Shown: positions 20,895 through 30,065, numbered from the stretch's first letter. The stretch is 64,000 nucleotides of DNA from Acinetobacter lwoffii (GCF_024129735.1 NZ_JAMXXK010000006.1:21188-85187), one strand, 5' to 3'. Notes: generated by a model from the sequence alone, not told the origin. Made by a program: numbers and translations.

Positions 20895-21515
20895 ATGACT
20901 TTCGATTTATTTGCACCCCAGCCGCAAGCGAATGTATTACCTTTTGATGGGGTAGTAGAAGATTATGGCCTGATTTTGGATGAGGGACAAAGCCAGCAGT
21001 ATCTACAGCATTTTCTCAGTCAGCTGGCCTGGCAACATGATGAAGTGCATTTATTTGGTAAGCACCATGTCACAGGTCGCCAGGTGGTCTGGTATGGCGA
21101 TGAACATTATCAGTATCGTTATTCTGGTACGCTCAAACAAGCTCAGGTATGGACACCCGGATTATTCCGTTTAAAGCAACATATTGAAATTCTGGTCGGT
21201 CATCCCTTTAATTCCTGTCTGGCCAATTTGTATGAAGATGGTTCGCAAGGCTTGGGTTGGCATAGTGATGATGAGCCGGCTTTATATACAGGTACTTCTC
21301 GGGAAAATGTCATCGCTTCTCTGAGTCTGGGAGCCACCCGCAAAATGAGCTTTAAGCATAAAATTCGCAGTGATAAAGTCGATGTGCTGTTACATAGTGG
21401 GCAATTAATTGTGATGCGTGGCGCGACACAGCAACACTGGAAGCACAGTATCAGCAAAACCAGCAAAGTTTTAACACCAAGAATTAACCTGACTTTTCGT
21501 TATTTTTATCCTTAA
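20895..21515 (+). CDS. AlkB-like 2-oxoglutarate/Fe(II) dioxygenase
   Basis: An AlkB-superfamily dioxygenase likely to repair alkylated bases by oxidative demethylation. The sequence is closer in style to the ALKBH2-type: LYEDGSQGLGWHSDDEP carries the iron ligands His and Asp, HWKHSI gives the third ligand, and TPRINLTFR holds the 2-oxoglutarate arginine. The start MTFDLFAPQ at 20895 gives 206 aa; an ATG 24 bp upstream is possible. There is no ada gene nearby and no visible adaptive-response box, so regulation is unknown. Confidence 0.9.
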   Translation: MTFDLFAPQPQANVLPFDGVVEDYGLILDEGQSQQYLQHFLSQLAWQHDEVHLFGKHHVTGRQVVWYGDEHYQYRYSGTLKQAQVWTPGLFRLKQHIEILVGHPFNSCLANLYEDGSQGLGWHSDDEPALYTGTSRENVIASLSLGATRKMSFKHKIRSDKVDVLLHSGQLIVMRGATQQHWKHSISKTSKVLTPRINLTFRYFYP

Positions 21516-21532
21516 GAAGCATTTTGGAGCAT

Positions 21533-21555
21533 AAAAAAGCACCCTGACGGATGCT
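21533..21555 (-). terminator. Terminator of algH-ruvX
   Basis: On the minus strand AGCATC, loop, GGTGCT, TTTTTT lies 25 bp after the ruvX stop. The stem is six base pairs including one G-U pair. Confidence 0.7.
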
Positions 21556-21579
21556 GATTTAAAAAATTTTCAAAACAGA

Positions 21580-22029
21580 TTAAGGCGTGATTCCAGCAGG
21601 ATGGCGATACCAGCTTTCAATCAACAAGGTAGCCGCAATACTGTCGGCAGAGAGTTTTTTGCCGCGACCTTGAGCCTGATAATGATCCAGTTCATCGCGT
21701 GCTTCACGGGTAGTCAAACGTTCATCTACCATCCAGGTTTCAATATTGGTCTGATGACGTAAACGGCGGGCAAATTTTCGCGCCCGTGTCGACAGCTCGG
21801 ATTCACTATCATCCATATTCAATGGCAAACCGACCAGAAATAAATTCGGTTGATGGCTTTTCACGATTTTGAGCAGCTCATCCCAGTTGGGGATACCATC
21901 TTTCATGGGAAATAAGGGCAGGGGATTGGCACTTGCAATCAGGGATTGTCCAACCGACATTCCCATTTTTTGTGTACCAAAATCAAACGCCATAATGGTT
22001 TGTGGCGCGTTTACATCAGGCATGTCCAA
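21580..22029 (-). CDS. ruvX: Pre-16S rRNA nuclease / Holliday junction resolvase-like YqgF
   Basis: A 149-aa RNase H-fold protein of the YqgF/RuvX family, which processes the 16S rRNA 5' end in E. coli and was earlier called a Holliday junction resolvase homologue. Visible catalytic positions are the Asp in [11 protein letters not shown], the Glu/Arg region [15 protein letters not shown] and the C-terminal [16 protein letters not shown]. It overlaps the upstream algH gene by 14 bp, a conserved pair in gammaproteobacteria (yqgE-yqgF). Confidence 0.93.
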   Translation of the reverse strand: MDMPDVNAPQTIMAFDFGTQKMGMSVGQSLIASANPLPLFPMKDGIPNWDELLKIVKSHQPNLFLVGLPLNMDDSESELSTRARKFARRLRHQTNIETWMVDERLTTREARDELDHYQAQGRGKKLSADSIAATLLIESWYRHPAGITP

Positions 22030-22570
22030 TCTCGGAAGATAACCAGTTGCGGTCTACGCCCATTTTTTTATAGGCAGCATCCCAACGGTCGTTATAAGGT
22101 AAGTTAAAAATCAGATCCATATCGGAATCACAAATCAGCCAGTCACCACGGGCAATTTCCTGTTCCAGCTGATGCTTGCCCCAGCTGGCATAACCGAGGG
22201 CAATCTGATAGCGACCGACACCTTCATTATGCGCAATCGCATCCAGAATATCTTTGGAGGTGGTAATGCAGACATTTTCACCCACGGCAATGGAGGAGTG
22301 CCAGGTCGGCTGACCGGTATGTAAGACAAAGCCGGCCTCAGGGCGCAAAGGGCCACCTTGCAATACTTCATGCGGATTGACATTATCTGCTTCAATATCC
22401 AGATCATTCAGCAATTCTTTAATTTGAATGCCGGCAGGTCGATTGATAATGATGCCTTGGGCACCATCTTCATCATGACGCGCGAGATAAATGACCGTCT
22501 GTGCAAAAAAATCATCATTCGCATGCGGTGGTGCAATCAGACAACGATGTGTCAGAAACTGTTTGGTCAC
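22016..22570 (-). CDS. YqgE/AlgH family protein
   Basis: A 184-aa UPF0301 (YqgE/AlgH) protein: [19 protein letters not shown] at the start, [16 protein letters not shown] and [16 protein letters not shown] further on. The family is widespread but its biochemical role is unsettled; in Pseudomonas AlgH was linked to alginate transcription. It is the first gene of the algH-ruvX pair and overlaps ruvX by 14 bp. Confidence 0.92.
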   Translation of the reverse strand: MTKQFLTHRCLIAPPHANDDFFAQTVIYLARHDEDGAQGIIINRPAGIQIKELLNDLDIEADNVNPHEVLQGGPLRPEAGFVLHTGQPTWHSSIAVGENVCITTSKDILDAIAHNEGVGRYQIALGYASWGKHQLEQEIARGDWLICDSDMDLIFNLPYNDRWDAAYKKMGVDRNWLSSEIGHA

Positions 22571-23233
22571 CTGAGCAGTTCTCCCAAAGTCAGTATGCTA
22601 TGCAGTCTGAAAAAGTGAAGCATGGCCTACGGGCCTAATTGTAATCACTCAAACAGCGGCTTTCTTCCTGCTAGTTATCCCATAAAATGCTTAGGCTGAC
22701 AACTTGGATATGGGGTAAATCAGGCATGAACAGGTTAAGGCCGGTTTTAAAACTCCTTTTAAAAAGACTTTCAGTGATTTTATTTAAATGATGGGAGGTA
22801 GTTTTAAGCGTTTTTTATTTATGCTAAAACAGCCAGATAAACCGAGTAAAAACTTACTTAAATTTTAATAAAAAATATTAAATATATTGTGGTGGAATGA
22901 TGAATAATAACAATAGATCATTCATGGTTAAAAGTAGACTATATATAGTTTCTTGCTTTTAAATAGAATTTATCTGAAAACTAAAGGCAAGTTATTACAA
23001 TCTCAGCTCATTAATTAAGCTCTAACTATATTTCGATACATAGTTTCTAGTGATTAAAAAATGGTCAATATTAGATAGCAAACTATAATATTTGTTTATT
23101 TATGTAATAAATTTGCGATATATTGTACAGAATATTTCAATTGTTATACAAAATATACATATTGAAACCATATTGCTTTGTTCGTAGAATGCAGAAATTT
23201 TCATCTTTAATTTATTTTTTTAATGGGGTTGTT
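22571..23233. other. Long AT-rich intergenic region before the envelope cluster
   Basis: About 660 bp without a convincing gene. The right half is clearly AT-rich. It must contain the algH promoter (left) and the promoter of the COG3014-like gene (right). A candidate promoter for the latter is TGGTCA, 16 bp, TATAAT ending near 23089, about 145 bp before the chosen ATG. An in-frame ATG at 23123 extends the following gene by 37 codons, but those encode no signal peptide and were not used. A small RNA cannot be excluded; I see no strong terminator in it. Confidence 0.6.
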
Positions 23234-24592
23234 ATGCATCATATTTTAAAAGGGACTTTAATTTCTGCGCTATTTTCTGTGTCGGTCACTTCACAGGCAG
23301 CAGTATTTAGTAGTTATAATGAAGAAGGTAGTTTTTTCCGTAGTCATTTGAATAGCGCTTTATCTGAAAACCTCATTACTCAGTTTAAGGACAAAGCTGA
23401 TTCAAAGGATGGAGTTTTATATTTACTTGAACAAGCCCGCTTATTACAAGTTAACCATCAATATGAAGAAAGCCGAGATTATTATAAGCAAGCCTTTACG
23501 CTGTTAGAAAAACAAAAAAATCGGGCCAAAATTAGTGTGTCCCGAATGGGGTTTAAGGCTCTTGCCATGGTCAGCAATGACTCTGTAGTGCCTTATCTGG
23601 TACCAGCACATGAGCAGGTGCTGGCGCATATTTCCCAAGCTAAAAACTATATTTTCTTAAAGGATCTGGAAGCTGCTGCGGTAGAAATGCGCGTGGCTCA
23701 GGGCCTCCAGCGTGAAATCGAATTGTTGCACCAAAAAGAACTAGAAAAGAAAAAAGACAAAGTAGCTAAAAACACGGAAGCAGAGAAGAATCTAAGTGTG
23801 CTGGATGAAGCTTTTGTCGGTCTGGACCCCATAGCCGGCAAGATTAAGAACAGCTATCAGAATGCCTACGCTTTTTATATGGCAGCCAATTTATGGGAAA
23901 CCTTGGGTGAATACAATGATGCCTTGGTTGATTATAAGAAAGCTTATGAGTTACAACCAGATAAGCAAATTTCCGAAGACGTGAAACGTCTGGATCAACT
24001 GGTCACACAGCATAAGAAGGGTAGTGTTCCGGTGATTGTATTTATCGAACAGGGAATTGTACCGCAAAAGGTGGAAAATAAAATTGATGTCCCTACACCG
24101 GGCGGTTTAATCAATATTGCTTTTGCGACCTATGAACCAAGTACCTATGTGATACCAACTAGCCTGAAAGTGAAAGTCAATAATAAAGCTTTACAAGACA
24201 GTTATGTGATTAGTGATATTGGTGCTTTGGCCGTCAAGGACCTCAAAGAAAAAATTATGGCGAATGTGAGCAGTCAGGTGCTGCGCGCCACTGCAAAATA
24301 TGCCGCACAAAAAGAACTTGGTAACCAGTTTGGTGTGTTTGGTCAACTTGCCGGTAACGTCTTAAATATGGCGACTGAGCGTGCTGACTTGCGTGGCTGG
24401 AGTACCTTGCCGAGTAATGCCCAGATTGCGCGCTTAAATTTAACGCCGGGCAAACATAATTTACAACTTTCTAGCGGGAGTGTATCTAGCTCTCCGGTCA
24501 CCCTAGATGTGAAAGCCAATCAAACAGTGTTTGTCTATGCCCATCATGTTAATGACAAAATTACGGCTAGTGTAAGCACCATTCCACATTAA
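23234..24592 (+). CDS. COG3014-like secreted protein, first gene of envelope cluster
   Basis: A 452-aa exported protein. The start at 23234 follows GGGG by a few bases and gives MHHILKGTLISALFS, a signal peptide ending SQA-AVFSS. The N-half has TPR-like helical pairs (YEESRDYYKQAFTLLE; ALVDYKKAYELQPDK), a central hydrophilic linker with KEKKDK-type charge, and a C-terminal beta-rich domain (TPGKHNLQLSSGSVSSSP). It resembles the COG3014 family, typically found with YcfL and LpoB. It lies 19 bp before the YcfL-like gene. In some bacteria COG3014 proteins are lipoproteins; here no lipobox is seen. A role in cell-envelope assembly is inferred from neighbours only. Confidence 0.82.
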   Translation: MHHILKGTLISALFSVSVTSQAAVFSSYNEEGSFFRSHLNSALSENLITQFKDKADSKDGVLYLLEQARLLQVNHQYEESRDYYKQAFTLLEKQKNRAKISVSRMGFKALAMVSNDSVVPYLVPAHEQVLAHISQAKNYIFLKDLEAAAVEMRVAQGLQREIELLHQKELEKKKDKVAKNTEAEKNLSVLDEAFVGLDPIAGKIKNSYQNAYAFYMAANLWETLGEYNDALVDYKKAYELQPDKQISEDVKRLDQLVTQHKKGSVPVIVFIEQGIVPQKVENKIDVPTPGGLINIAFATYEPSTYVIPTSLKVKVNNKALQDSYVISDIGALAVKDLKEKIMANVSSQVLRATAKYAAQKELGNQFGVFGQLAGNVLNMATERADLRGWSTLPSNAQIARLNLTPGKHNLQLSSGSVSSSPVTLDVKANQTVFVYAHHVNDKITASVSTIPH

Positions 24593-24611
24593 TCATAAAT
24601 AAGGGAACAAT

Positions 24612-25013
24612 ATGAAACGTCAATTTAGCTTTGCTGTACTTGGTTTAGGGGCGCTGTTCATGGTGGGTTGTACCGCACCGAATGCCTTATCTACCCAAAC
24701 CAATGCCAATAATGAAATGAGTATCCGCACCATTACCAATAATCCGGTATTAACTACGGAAGTCTTTGTGGAACGTGTGAATATGAGCTTGGTTGGTGAT
24801 TTAAAGCGTGCTTCAATCGCGATCAAAAACCGCCGTTTTAACAATAAAGATTTTAGCTACAAGATTGTTTGGGTGGATGCACAAGGTGTGGAAGTTAATC
24901 CTGAAGGTGCCATCTGGAAGCCGATCCAGTTAACCGGACGTGAAACCAAAGGTGTGCAGTCCTTGGCGCCAAATCCATCTGCTGTTGATGTTGTTGTGTA
25001 TTTGAAAAAATAA
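24612..25013 (+). CDS. YcfL-like lipoprotein
   Basis: A 133-aa lipoprotein with lipobox FMVGC (Cys20). The mature part matches the YcfL/DUF1425 pattern: a beta-sandwich-like region with KIVWVDAQGVEV and WKPIQLTGRETKGVQSLAPNP. In E. coli ycfL is directly next to lpoB, and the same is seen here (12 bp apart). Function is unknown; outer-membrane anchoring is likely because the residue after the lipid Cys is Thr, not Asp. Confidence 0.87.
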   Translation: MKRQFSFAVLGLGALFMVGCTAPNALSTQTNANNEMSIRTITNNPVLTTEVFVERVNMSLVGDLKRASIAIKNRRFNNKDFSYKIVWVDAQGVEVNPEGAIWKPIQLTGRETKGVQSLAPNPSAVDVVVYLKK

Positions 25014-25025
25014 GAGAGACTTGAA

Positions 25026-25625
25026 ATGAACGCAAAATTGATTTTCGCCGCATTGGCAACTACGACACTGCTTAGTGGCTGTGCCTCTACTGGTTCAGTA
25101 AGTTATGGTGATGCCCAAGCAGTCGAAACCTTAACCACAGACTTTGGTTCAACTGACTTGCAAATGATTGCAGCCAAAATGGTGGATGACATGTTGATGT
25201 TCCCGCCAGTGGTGCAAATGACCCAAAACCGCCGTCCGGTCATTGTCCTTGATCGGATTCATAACAAAACCCAGGAACATATCGATACCGAATCGATTAC
25301 TGACAGTATTCAGAACAAACTAATCAATTCTGGAAAATTTCGTTTTGTTGATATGAAATCGGTGAATGCGGTGGCACAGCAGCTAGCTTATCAAAAGCAA
25401 AGCGGTATGGTGAACCAGTCAACAGCAGTACGTGCCGGTGGTCATATTGGTGCCGAATTTATGCTAAATGGCAACTTGTCGAGTATTGTGAAGAATGCCG
25501 GTGGCAAGAGTGATGTGTATTACAAGTTCACTTTTAAATTGCAAAACCTGCAAACTGGTATCGTAGAGTGGACTGGCGAGAAAGAAATCCGTAAGGCAGG
25601 CAAACGCTCGACTTTTGGTCTGTAA
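25026..25625 (+). CDS. lpoB: Penicillin-binding protein activator LpoB
   Basis: LpoB is an outer-membrane lipoprotein that reaches through the periplasm to stimulate the bifunctional synthase PBP1b. This protein is 199 aa with lipobox LLSGC (Cys19), then a short flexible linker and the globular domain (RRPVIVLDRIHNKTQEHIDTESITDSI, HIGAEFMLNGNLSSI). The linker is much shorter than the long Pro-rich one in E. coli. It is third in a four-gene run and is followed by a 10-bp stem-loop and then a CsgG-like gene. Confidence 0.9.
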   Translation: MNAKLIFAALATTTLLSGCASTGSVSYGDAQAVETLTTDFGSTDLQMIAAKMVDDMLMFPPVVQMTQNRRPVIVLDRIHNKTQEHIDTESITDSIQNKLINSGKFRFVDMKSVNAVAQQLAYQKQSGMVNQSTAVRAGGHIGAEFMLNGNLSSIVKNAGGKSDVYYKFTFKLQNLQTGIVEWTGEKEIRKAGKRSTFGL

Positions 25626-25636
25626 TTTCAATGAAG

Positions 25637-25661
25637 GTCACTGTGCTTTTGGCACAGTGAC
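25637..25661 (+). other. Intercistronic hairpin between lpoB and the CsgG-like gene
   Basis: GTCACTGTGC (25637-25646) and GCACAGTGAC (25652-25661) form a perfect 10-bp stem with a 5-nt loop, 12 bp after the lpoB stop and 16 bp before the next ATG. No T-tract follows, so it is not a simple terminator; it could stabilise the upstream message or limit read-through. Confidence 0.75.
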
Positions 25662-25677
25662 TGTAGAAGAATATAAT

Positions 25678-26664
25678 ATGAAAAAAATATTACTTGCAGG
25701 CCTGTTGTCTGGATTGTTGAGCGCTCCGGCCTTTGCAGCCATTAAAGAAGTGGTTAAAGAAGCCAGTGGAAGTGGTCCAACTCAATACCAGGCGATTTCT
25801 GAAGCCTTATTAATTGCTGTGCAATCGGTAAATGGTGCTTCAGTTTCTTCCCAAATGAATTATGAAGAGACTGTTTCTGTATCGGTGAATAATCAGGGCT
25901 GGAGTTATAACGGTAAAGTTTCACCAGTTTTTAGTGTGGCAAATCAAGGTTCAGGTTCAGTGACCAAGTTTCAGGTGCTGAGTGTGACGGGTGCAAAAAA
26001 TAATTACCGTGCCAAAGTTCGCGCACATGTGGTGAAGTTTGAATCGACTGTACAAGACCAGCATTTGCGCAGGATTGCAGTATTGCCATTCCAGATGGCC
26101 GAGAAAAATAACCGACTGGCCAATGACACATCTGCCTATGAGTTTAGTCAGGAATTATCCGATACTTTAGGAAATTATCTGGCTCAAAGCGGACAGTTGA
26201 GTGTGGTAGATCGTCATTATCTGGATGAAATGCAGTCTGAAAATGCATTCCTGTATTGGGATGGTGCACCGCATGAGCTGGCGCGTATCGGTCAGAAAGT
26301 TGGAGCAGACTATTTACTGGTGGGACGAATTAATGATCTGTCTAGTGCCAGCCATCAGCAAATGTATGGTTTGAATGCCGGCGCTGAACAAGTGCGTTTA
26401 AGCTGGCGTGTCATTGAAGCCAATACCAGTAAAGTGGTAGCAGCGGGCACTTTCAATCGAACTCTGTCTAATTTAATGACACAGAATATTCTGACCAATA
26501 GTTTAAATGACAGTACGGCGGATAAAATTGCTCAGGGCTTAAACCCGGAAATTTTACAGGGCTTAAAATTACAGCCTGTACAGTCGCAGACTGGTCAATC
26601 TTATGATTCATCACCGGGCTATGAAATGACGCCAGGTTCAAGCGATCAACCTGTAAAATGGTAA
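25678..26664 (+). CDS. CsgG/HfaB-like periplasmic protein
   Basis: A 328-aa protein with a cleavable signal peptide (MKKILLAGLLSG...APAFA) and no lipobox. The start at 25678 is chosen over an upstream in-frame start that would hide the signal sequence. The middle (RRIAVLPFQMAE..., then QSGQLSVVDRHYLDEMQSE and GADYLLVGRIND) matches the CsgG/HfaB/LpoB fold, in which an N-terminal AVLPF strand and a DRxxLxxI/M motif recur. CsgG itself is an outer-membrane lipoprotein pore for curli; this one lacks the lipid anchor and curli genes, so a pore role is doubtful. It is the last gene of the cluster and a terminator follows. Confidence 0.82.
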   Translation: MKKILLAGLLSGLLSAPAFAAIKEVVKEASGSGPTQYQAISEALLIAVQSVNGASVSSQMNYEETVSVSVNNQGWSYNGKVSPVFSVANQGSGSVTKFQVLSVTGAKNNYRAKVRAHVVKFESTVQDQHLRRIAVLPFQMAEKNNRLANDTSAYEFSQELSDTLGNYLAQSGQLSVVDRHYLDEMQSENAFLYWDGAPHELARIGQKVGADYLLVGRINDLSSASHQQMYGLNAGAEQVRLSWRVIEANTSKVVAAGTFNRTLSNLMTQNILTNSLNDSTADKIAQGLNPEILQGLKLQPVQSQTGQSYDSSPGYEMTPGSSDQPVKW

Positions 26665-26690
26665 GTTAATATTAGTTCGAATGATTTTTA

Positions 26691-26735
26691 ACACATAAAG
26701 AATCTCTGACCTAAATGCAGGGATTTTTTATGTGT
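26691..26735 (+). terminator. Terminator after the envelope cluster
   Basis: An inner hairpin AATCTCTG / CAGGGATT followed by TTTTTT (26701-26729) lies inside an outer inverted repeat ACACATAAA / TTTATGTGT. It closes the plus-strand cluster and faces recN from the other side. Confidence 0.8.
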
Positions 26736-26750
26736 CGCTTTACAAGTAGC

Positions 26751-28412
26751 TCAAGCCTGCTGAAATTTCAGCTGACGTAACTGGCGGGCATGTTGCAAGG
26801 TGGTTTCACTAATCTCTACACCGCCTGTCATTCTTGCAAGCTCCTGAATAATTTCATTTTCCTCAAGGTCAATGATTGTGCTGCTGGCAGGATCAGTCTG
26901 CTGTTTTTTTACCAGTAGATGCTGATCAGATTGTGCTGCCACTTGTGCCTGATGGGTAATACACAGAATCTGTACATGCTGGGCCAGATCGGCCAGTAAA
27001 CGCCCGACAATCTCTGCGGTACCACCACTAATCCCGACATCAATTTCATCAAAGACCAGCACTTCAGCTTCGGTTTTTTCCGCATTCATGACTTGCATCA
27101 CTAGCGCAATACGCGAGAGTTCACCGCCTGATGCAACCCGGGCCAAAGGCTGTGCCGGAATGCCTTTATTGGCAGTAAACAGCAATTGAATAAAGCTGAG
27201 ACCTTCACTAGAGGGATGCTCCAAAGGCTCAAACTTGAACTCAAAATGTGCTTCAGGCAATGCCAGTTGTTTGACCTGCTCAGTGAGCTGCTTGGCCAAC
27301 GGTGCTGCGGCTTCACGGCGAATCTGATCCAGATGTTGGGCTTTATCCAGAAACTCCTGATAAGAAACCGCGACCTGTTCAGCCAGTGTTTCCGGATCTT
27401 CCAGTTGATGCAGCTGTTCTAATTCGGTTTGCCAGGCTTCATATTCTTCTTTGAGTAATTCTGGCTGGGTACGATATTTACGTGCCAGACGATGGAAGAT
27501 TTCTAAAGTCGAATTTAGTACTTCCATGCGTTCCGGATCAAAACTCTGCCGATCCATAAACTGGCGTAAATTCGCTGCTGCATCTTCAAGTTCGCTTTGG
27601 GCATTCAGCAGGGAGGTGTAAATTCCGGAAAGCTGTTCGCTACGACCGGCATGTGATTCCATGCGACGTAGAATGGAAGCCAGTTCTTGGGAAATATTCT
27701 GTTCGCCTTCATCCAGACTATTCAGGCTATAGACACAGTCCTGCATGATCGCTTCATGATGCGAGAGCCGATCAAATTCCTGTTCAATTTCAGGATAATC
27801 CGTCTGAACAATTTCTTCCAGTTCTTCGAGTTGCAGCTCAAGGGTTTCCAGACGCTGCTTGCGTGTCGCTTGTGCATCCAAAGCTGCCTGATGCTGGCGG
27901 ATATTTTTTTGCCAAGTGCTATACGCATCACGTACGGCTTGCGCCGGCACATAAAAATGATAATAACGATCCAGCCAGTGCTTCGGATAAGGCGGTTCTA
28001 ATAATTGTTGCTGACTATGCTGGCTATAGAGTTGTACCAGTAAACGCCCAATTTCTTTTAGTTCAGACAGGCTACTCGGACGTCCATTGATCCAGGCCTT
28101 GCTACGGCCGGTGGCAAAAATCACCCGGCGTAAATGAATTTCACCTGACTCATCATCCAGTTCATGTTCTTTTAACCATGCGGCTTCAGGACTGTGTTCC
28201 TGATAGCTGAAACTGGCGGTGACATCCGCCTTTTCCGTACCATAACGCACATAATTGGTATCGGTTCGCTCACCCAGACAGGCAGACAATGCATCCAGTA
28301 ACAGGGATTTACCTGCACCGGTTTCACCGGTTAAAACGTTAAAACCTTTATCAATATCAATAGCAAGATGCTCGGCTAAAGCAAAATTGATCAGAGTTAA
28401 ATGTGTCAGCAT
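26751..28412 (-). CDS. recN: DNA repair protein RecN
   Basis: RecN is an SMC-like ATPase for double-strand break repair. The 553-aa protein has Walker A GETGAGKS near residue 30, a long coiled-coil middle, and the C-terminal ABC signature ASGGELSRIAL with Walker B VLVFDEIDVGISGG and ITHQAQVAAQ. The start MLTHLTLINFALAEHL is standard. No SOS box was recognised upstream. Confidence 0.95.
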   Translation of the reverse strand: MLTHLTLINFALAEHLAIDIDKGFNVLTGETGAGKSLLLDALSACLGERTDTNYVRYGTEKADVTASFSYQEHSPEAAWLKEHELDDESGEIHLRRVIFATGRSKAWINGRPSSLSELKEIGRLLVQLYSQHSQQQLLEPPYPKHWLDRYYHFYVPAQAVRDAYSTWQKNIRQHQAALDAQATRKQRLETLELQLEELEEIVQTDYPEIEQEFDRLSHHEAIMQDCVYSLNSLDEGEQNISQELASILRRMESHAGRSEQLSGIYTSLLNAQSELEDAAANLRQFMDRQSFDPERMEVLNSTLEIFHRLARKYRTQPELLKEEYEAWQTELEQLHQLEDPETLAEQVAVSYQEFLDKAQHLDQIRREAAAPLAKQLTEQVKQLALPEAHFEFKFEPLEHPSSEGLSFIQLLFTANKGIPAQPLARVASGGELSRIALVMQVMNAEKTEAEVLVFDEIDVGISGGTAEIVGRLLADLAQHVQILCITHQAQVAAQSDQHLLVKKQQTDPASSTIIDLEENEIIQELARMTGGVEISETTLQHARQLRQLKFQQA

Positions 28413-28854
28413 AAACGCATCCGGGCTGCGAAAAGTTTGATTGAAATAGCCTGATGTTGGATTTGGGTCACAACATGGCTGTGATTATTATAAATCAGGA
28501 CGAATCAATTTCATTCTATCTTAAATTTTAACGATTCATATATGCTTATTTCACTGTATTTTCGCAAGAAGCTGACTCAGAAGTATGTTAATTCACTGCT
28601 GATTTTCATATTTTTGACATCCCCAATCTTTAAATTAAAGACTCAATTGAGCCTGTTTTTAAAAGAGCGCGTGCAGATCGAAACTTAAGTTTATCTATCA
28701 GCAAAATACAGGCCAAAACATGCTGTAAATAGAAGGGGTTCAGGTGATACAGAATATTTGATCGACGCCGACAAACTTCGATTGATTAGTTGAGGGTGCA
28801 CATTTAAACTACAGCAATCAAAATATTACAAAATGCTTTATCTGGAGAAATCGC
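28413..28854. other. Intergenic region between recN and ppnP
   Basis: About 440 bp between divergent genes, holding both promoters. The only clear element is the ppnP ribosome site TCTGGAG eight bases before its ATG. No ORF, terminator or repeat of note is visible. Confidence 0.6.
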
Positions 28855-29178
28855 ATGTCAGCTCAGTTTGATCATGTATCGGTACTTAAAAAATCTAATG
28901 TATATTTCGGCGGGTTGTGTATTAGTCACATTGTACAATTTGAAGACGGGACCAAGAAAACGTTGGGTGTCATTCTGCCATCAGAAAATGCTTTGACCTT
29001 TGAAACACATGTTCCTGAGCGTATGGAAATTGTTTCAGGTGAATGCCGTGTTCAGATTGGTGATAGCGAAGAAAGTGAGCTGTTCCGTGCCGGTCAGTCT
29101 TTCTATGTGCCGGGCAATAGCCGTTTTAAAATTGAAACCGATGATGTGCTGGATTATGTCTGCCATTTTGAAGGTTAA
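28855..29178 (+). CDS. ppnP: Pyrimidine/purine nucleoside phosphorylase PpnP
   Basis: PpnP is a small cupin that phosphorolyses several nucleosides to free base and ribose-1-phosphate. The 107-aa protein fits the family well: FGGLCISHIVQFEDGTKKT, THVPERMEIVSGE and FYVPGNSRFKIET. The single cupin barrel fills the protein. It has a strong ribosome site (GGAG) and its own terminator, so it is monocistronic. Confidence 0.93.
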   Translation: MSAQFDHVSVLKKSNVYFGGLCISHIVQFEDGTKKTLGVILPSENALTFETHVPERMEIVSGECRVQIGDSEESELFRAGQSFYVPGNSRFKIETDDVLDYVCHFEG

Positions 29179-29249
29179 GTCCAGATTCAAGATCAGTGCA
29201 AACCGGGCAAGAAATTTCAGTGCGAATCGGTTAAACTAATCAGCTATAG

Positions 29250-29284
29250 AAATCCTGTGAAGTCAGCTTTACGGGATTTTTCTT
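29250..29284 (+). terminator. Terminator after ppnP
   Basis: AAATCCTGT pairs with ACGGGATTT (one G-U) and is followed by TTTCTTTT, 72 bp past the ppnP stop and before rlmB. Confidence 0.75.
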
Positions 29285-29312
29285 TTGTATATAACTAATC
29301 TAGAGGTCGTTC

Positions 29313-30062
29313 ATGGCAAAACCTGAATATTTTTATGGCGTACATTCAGTGGAGTCATTGTTAGAGCTTGAGCCTGAACGTGTCTTGACATTATTCACTC
29401 TCAAAGGACGCGATGATCAGCGTTTAAAGCGTGTACTGGAACTGGCTGAACCGTTTGGGATCAGTGTGCAGCAAGCCAGCCGTGACAAACTGGAGAAACT
29501 GGCCGGGCAACCGTTTCACCAAGGCGTGGTCGCTGCGGTACGTGCTCATCCAACCCTGAATGAAAAAGATCTTGAATCATTGTTGAGTGCGAATCCTCAA
29601 GCATTGTTATTGGCTCTGGATCATATTACTGATCCGCATAATCTCGGTGCCTGTATCCGTACAGCCGCTGCAATGGGCGTTGAGGCAGTGATTGCGCCAC
29701 GTGATCGTTCTGCAACTTTAACCCCGACAGCACGTAAAGTGGCTGCTGGTGGTGCGGACAAAGTCAAATTTATTCAGGTGACTAATCTGGCGCGTACTTT
29801 GGGTCAAATCAAAGAAGACTTTAATGTGCGAGTCGTCGGTACCATGCTGGATGAAAAAGCGCTGCCGATTCAGGAGTTTGATTTCACCGGTACTGGTGTC
29901 TGTGTGGTGATGGGTGCGGAAGATACTGGTCTGCGTCCAATTACGCAAAGCCAATGTGATCAGACCGTGTATATCCCGATGGCAGGTAATCTGCAAAGTC
30001 TGAATGTCAGTGTGGCTACAGGTATGGCACTGTATGAAGCCTGCCGTCAGCGTAACCTTTAA
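29313..30062 (+). CDS. rlmB: 23S rRNA (Gm2251) methyltransferase
   Basis: RlmB methylates the 2'-O of G2251 in the peptidyl-transferase P loop of 23S rRNA. The 249-aa SPOUT protein has an N-terminal L30e-like RNA-binding domain (YFYGVHSVESLLE) and the knotted MTase domain with DHITDPHNLGACIRTA, VVMGAEDTGLRP and the motif-3 MAGNLQSLNVSVATGM. The EamA transporter gene begins 3 bp after its stop. Confidence 0.95.
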   Translation: MAKPEYFYGVHSVESLLELEPERVLTLFTLKGRDDQRLKRVLELAEPFGISVQQASRDKLEKLAGQPFHQGVVAAVRAHPTLNEKDLESLLSANPQALLLALDHITDPHNLGACIRTAAAMGVEAVIAPRDRSATLTPTARKVAAGGADKVKFIQVTNLARTLGQIKEDFNVRVVGTMLDEKALPIQEFDFTGTGVCVVMGAEDTGLRPITQSQCDQTVYIPMAGNLQSLNVSVATGMALYEACRQRNL

Positions 30063-30065
30063 TTG

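Noticed and set aside
23123..23233. Longer N-terminus for the COG3014-like protein
   Set aside because: The extra 37 residues are not signal-like and would bury the good signal peptide that starts at 23234.
25678..26664. Curli secretion pore CsgG
   Set aside because: There is no lipobox and there are no csgA/B/E/F genes nearby; only the shared fold motifs support the family name.
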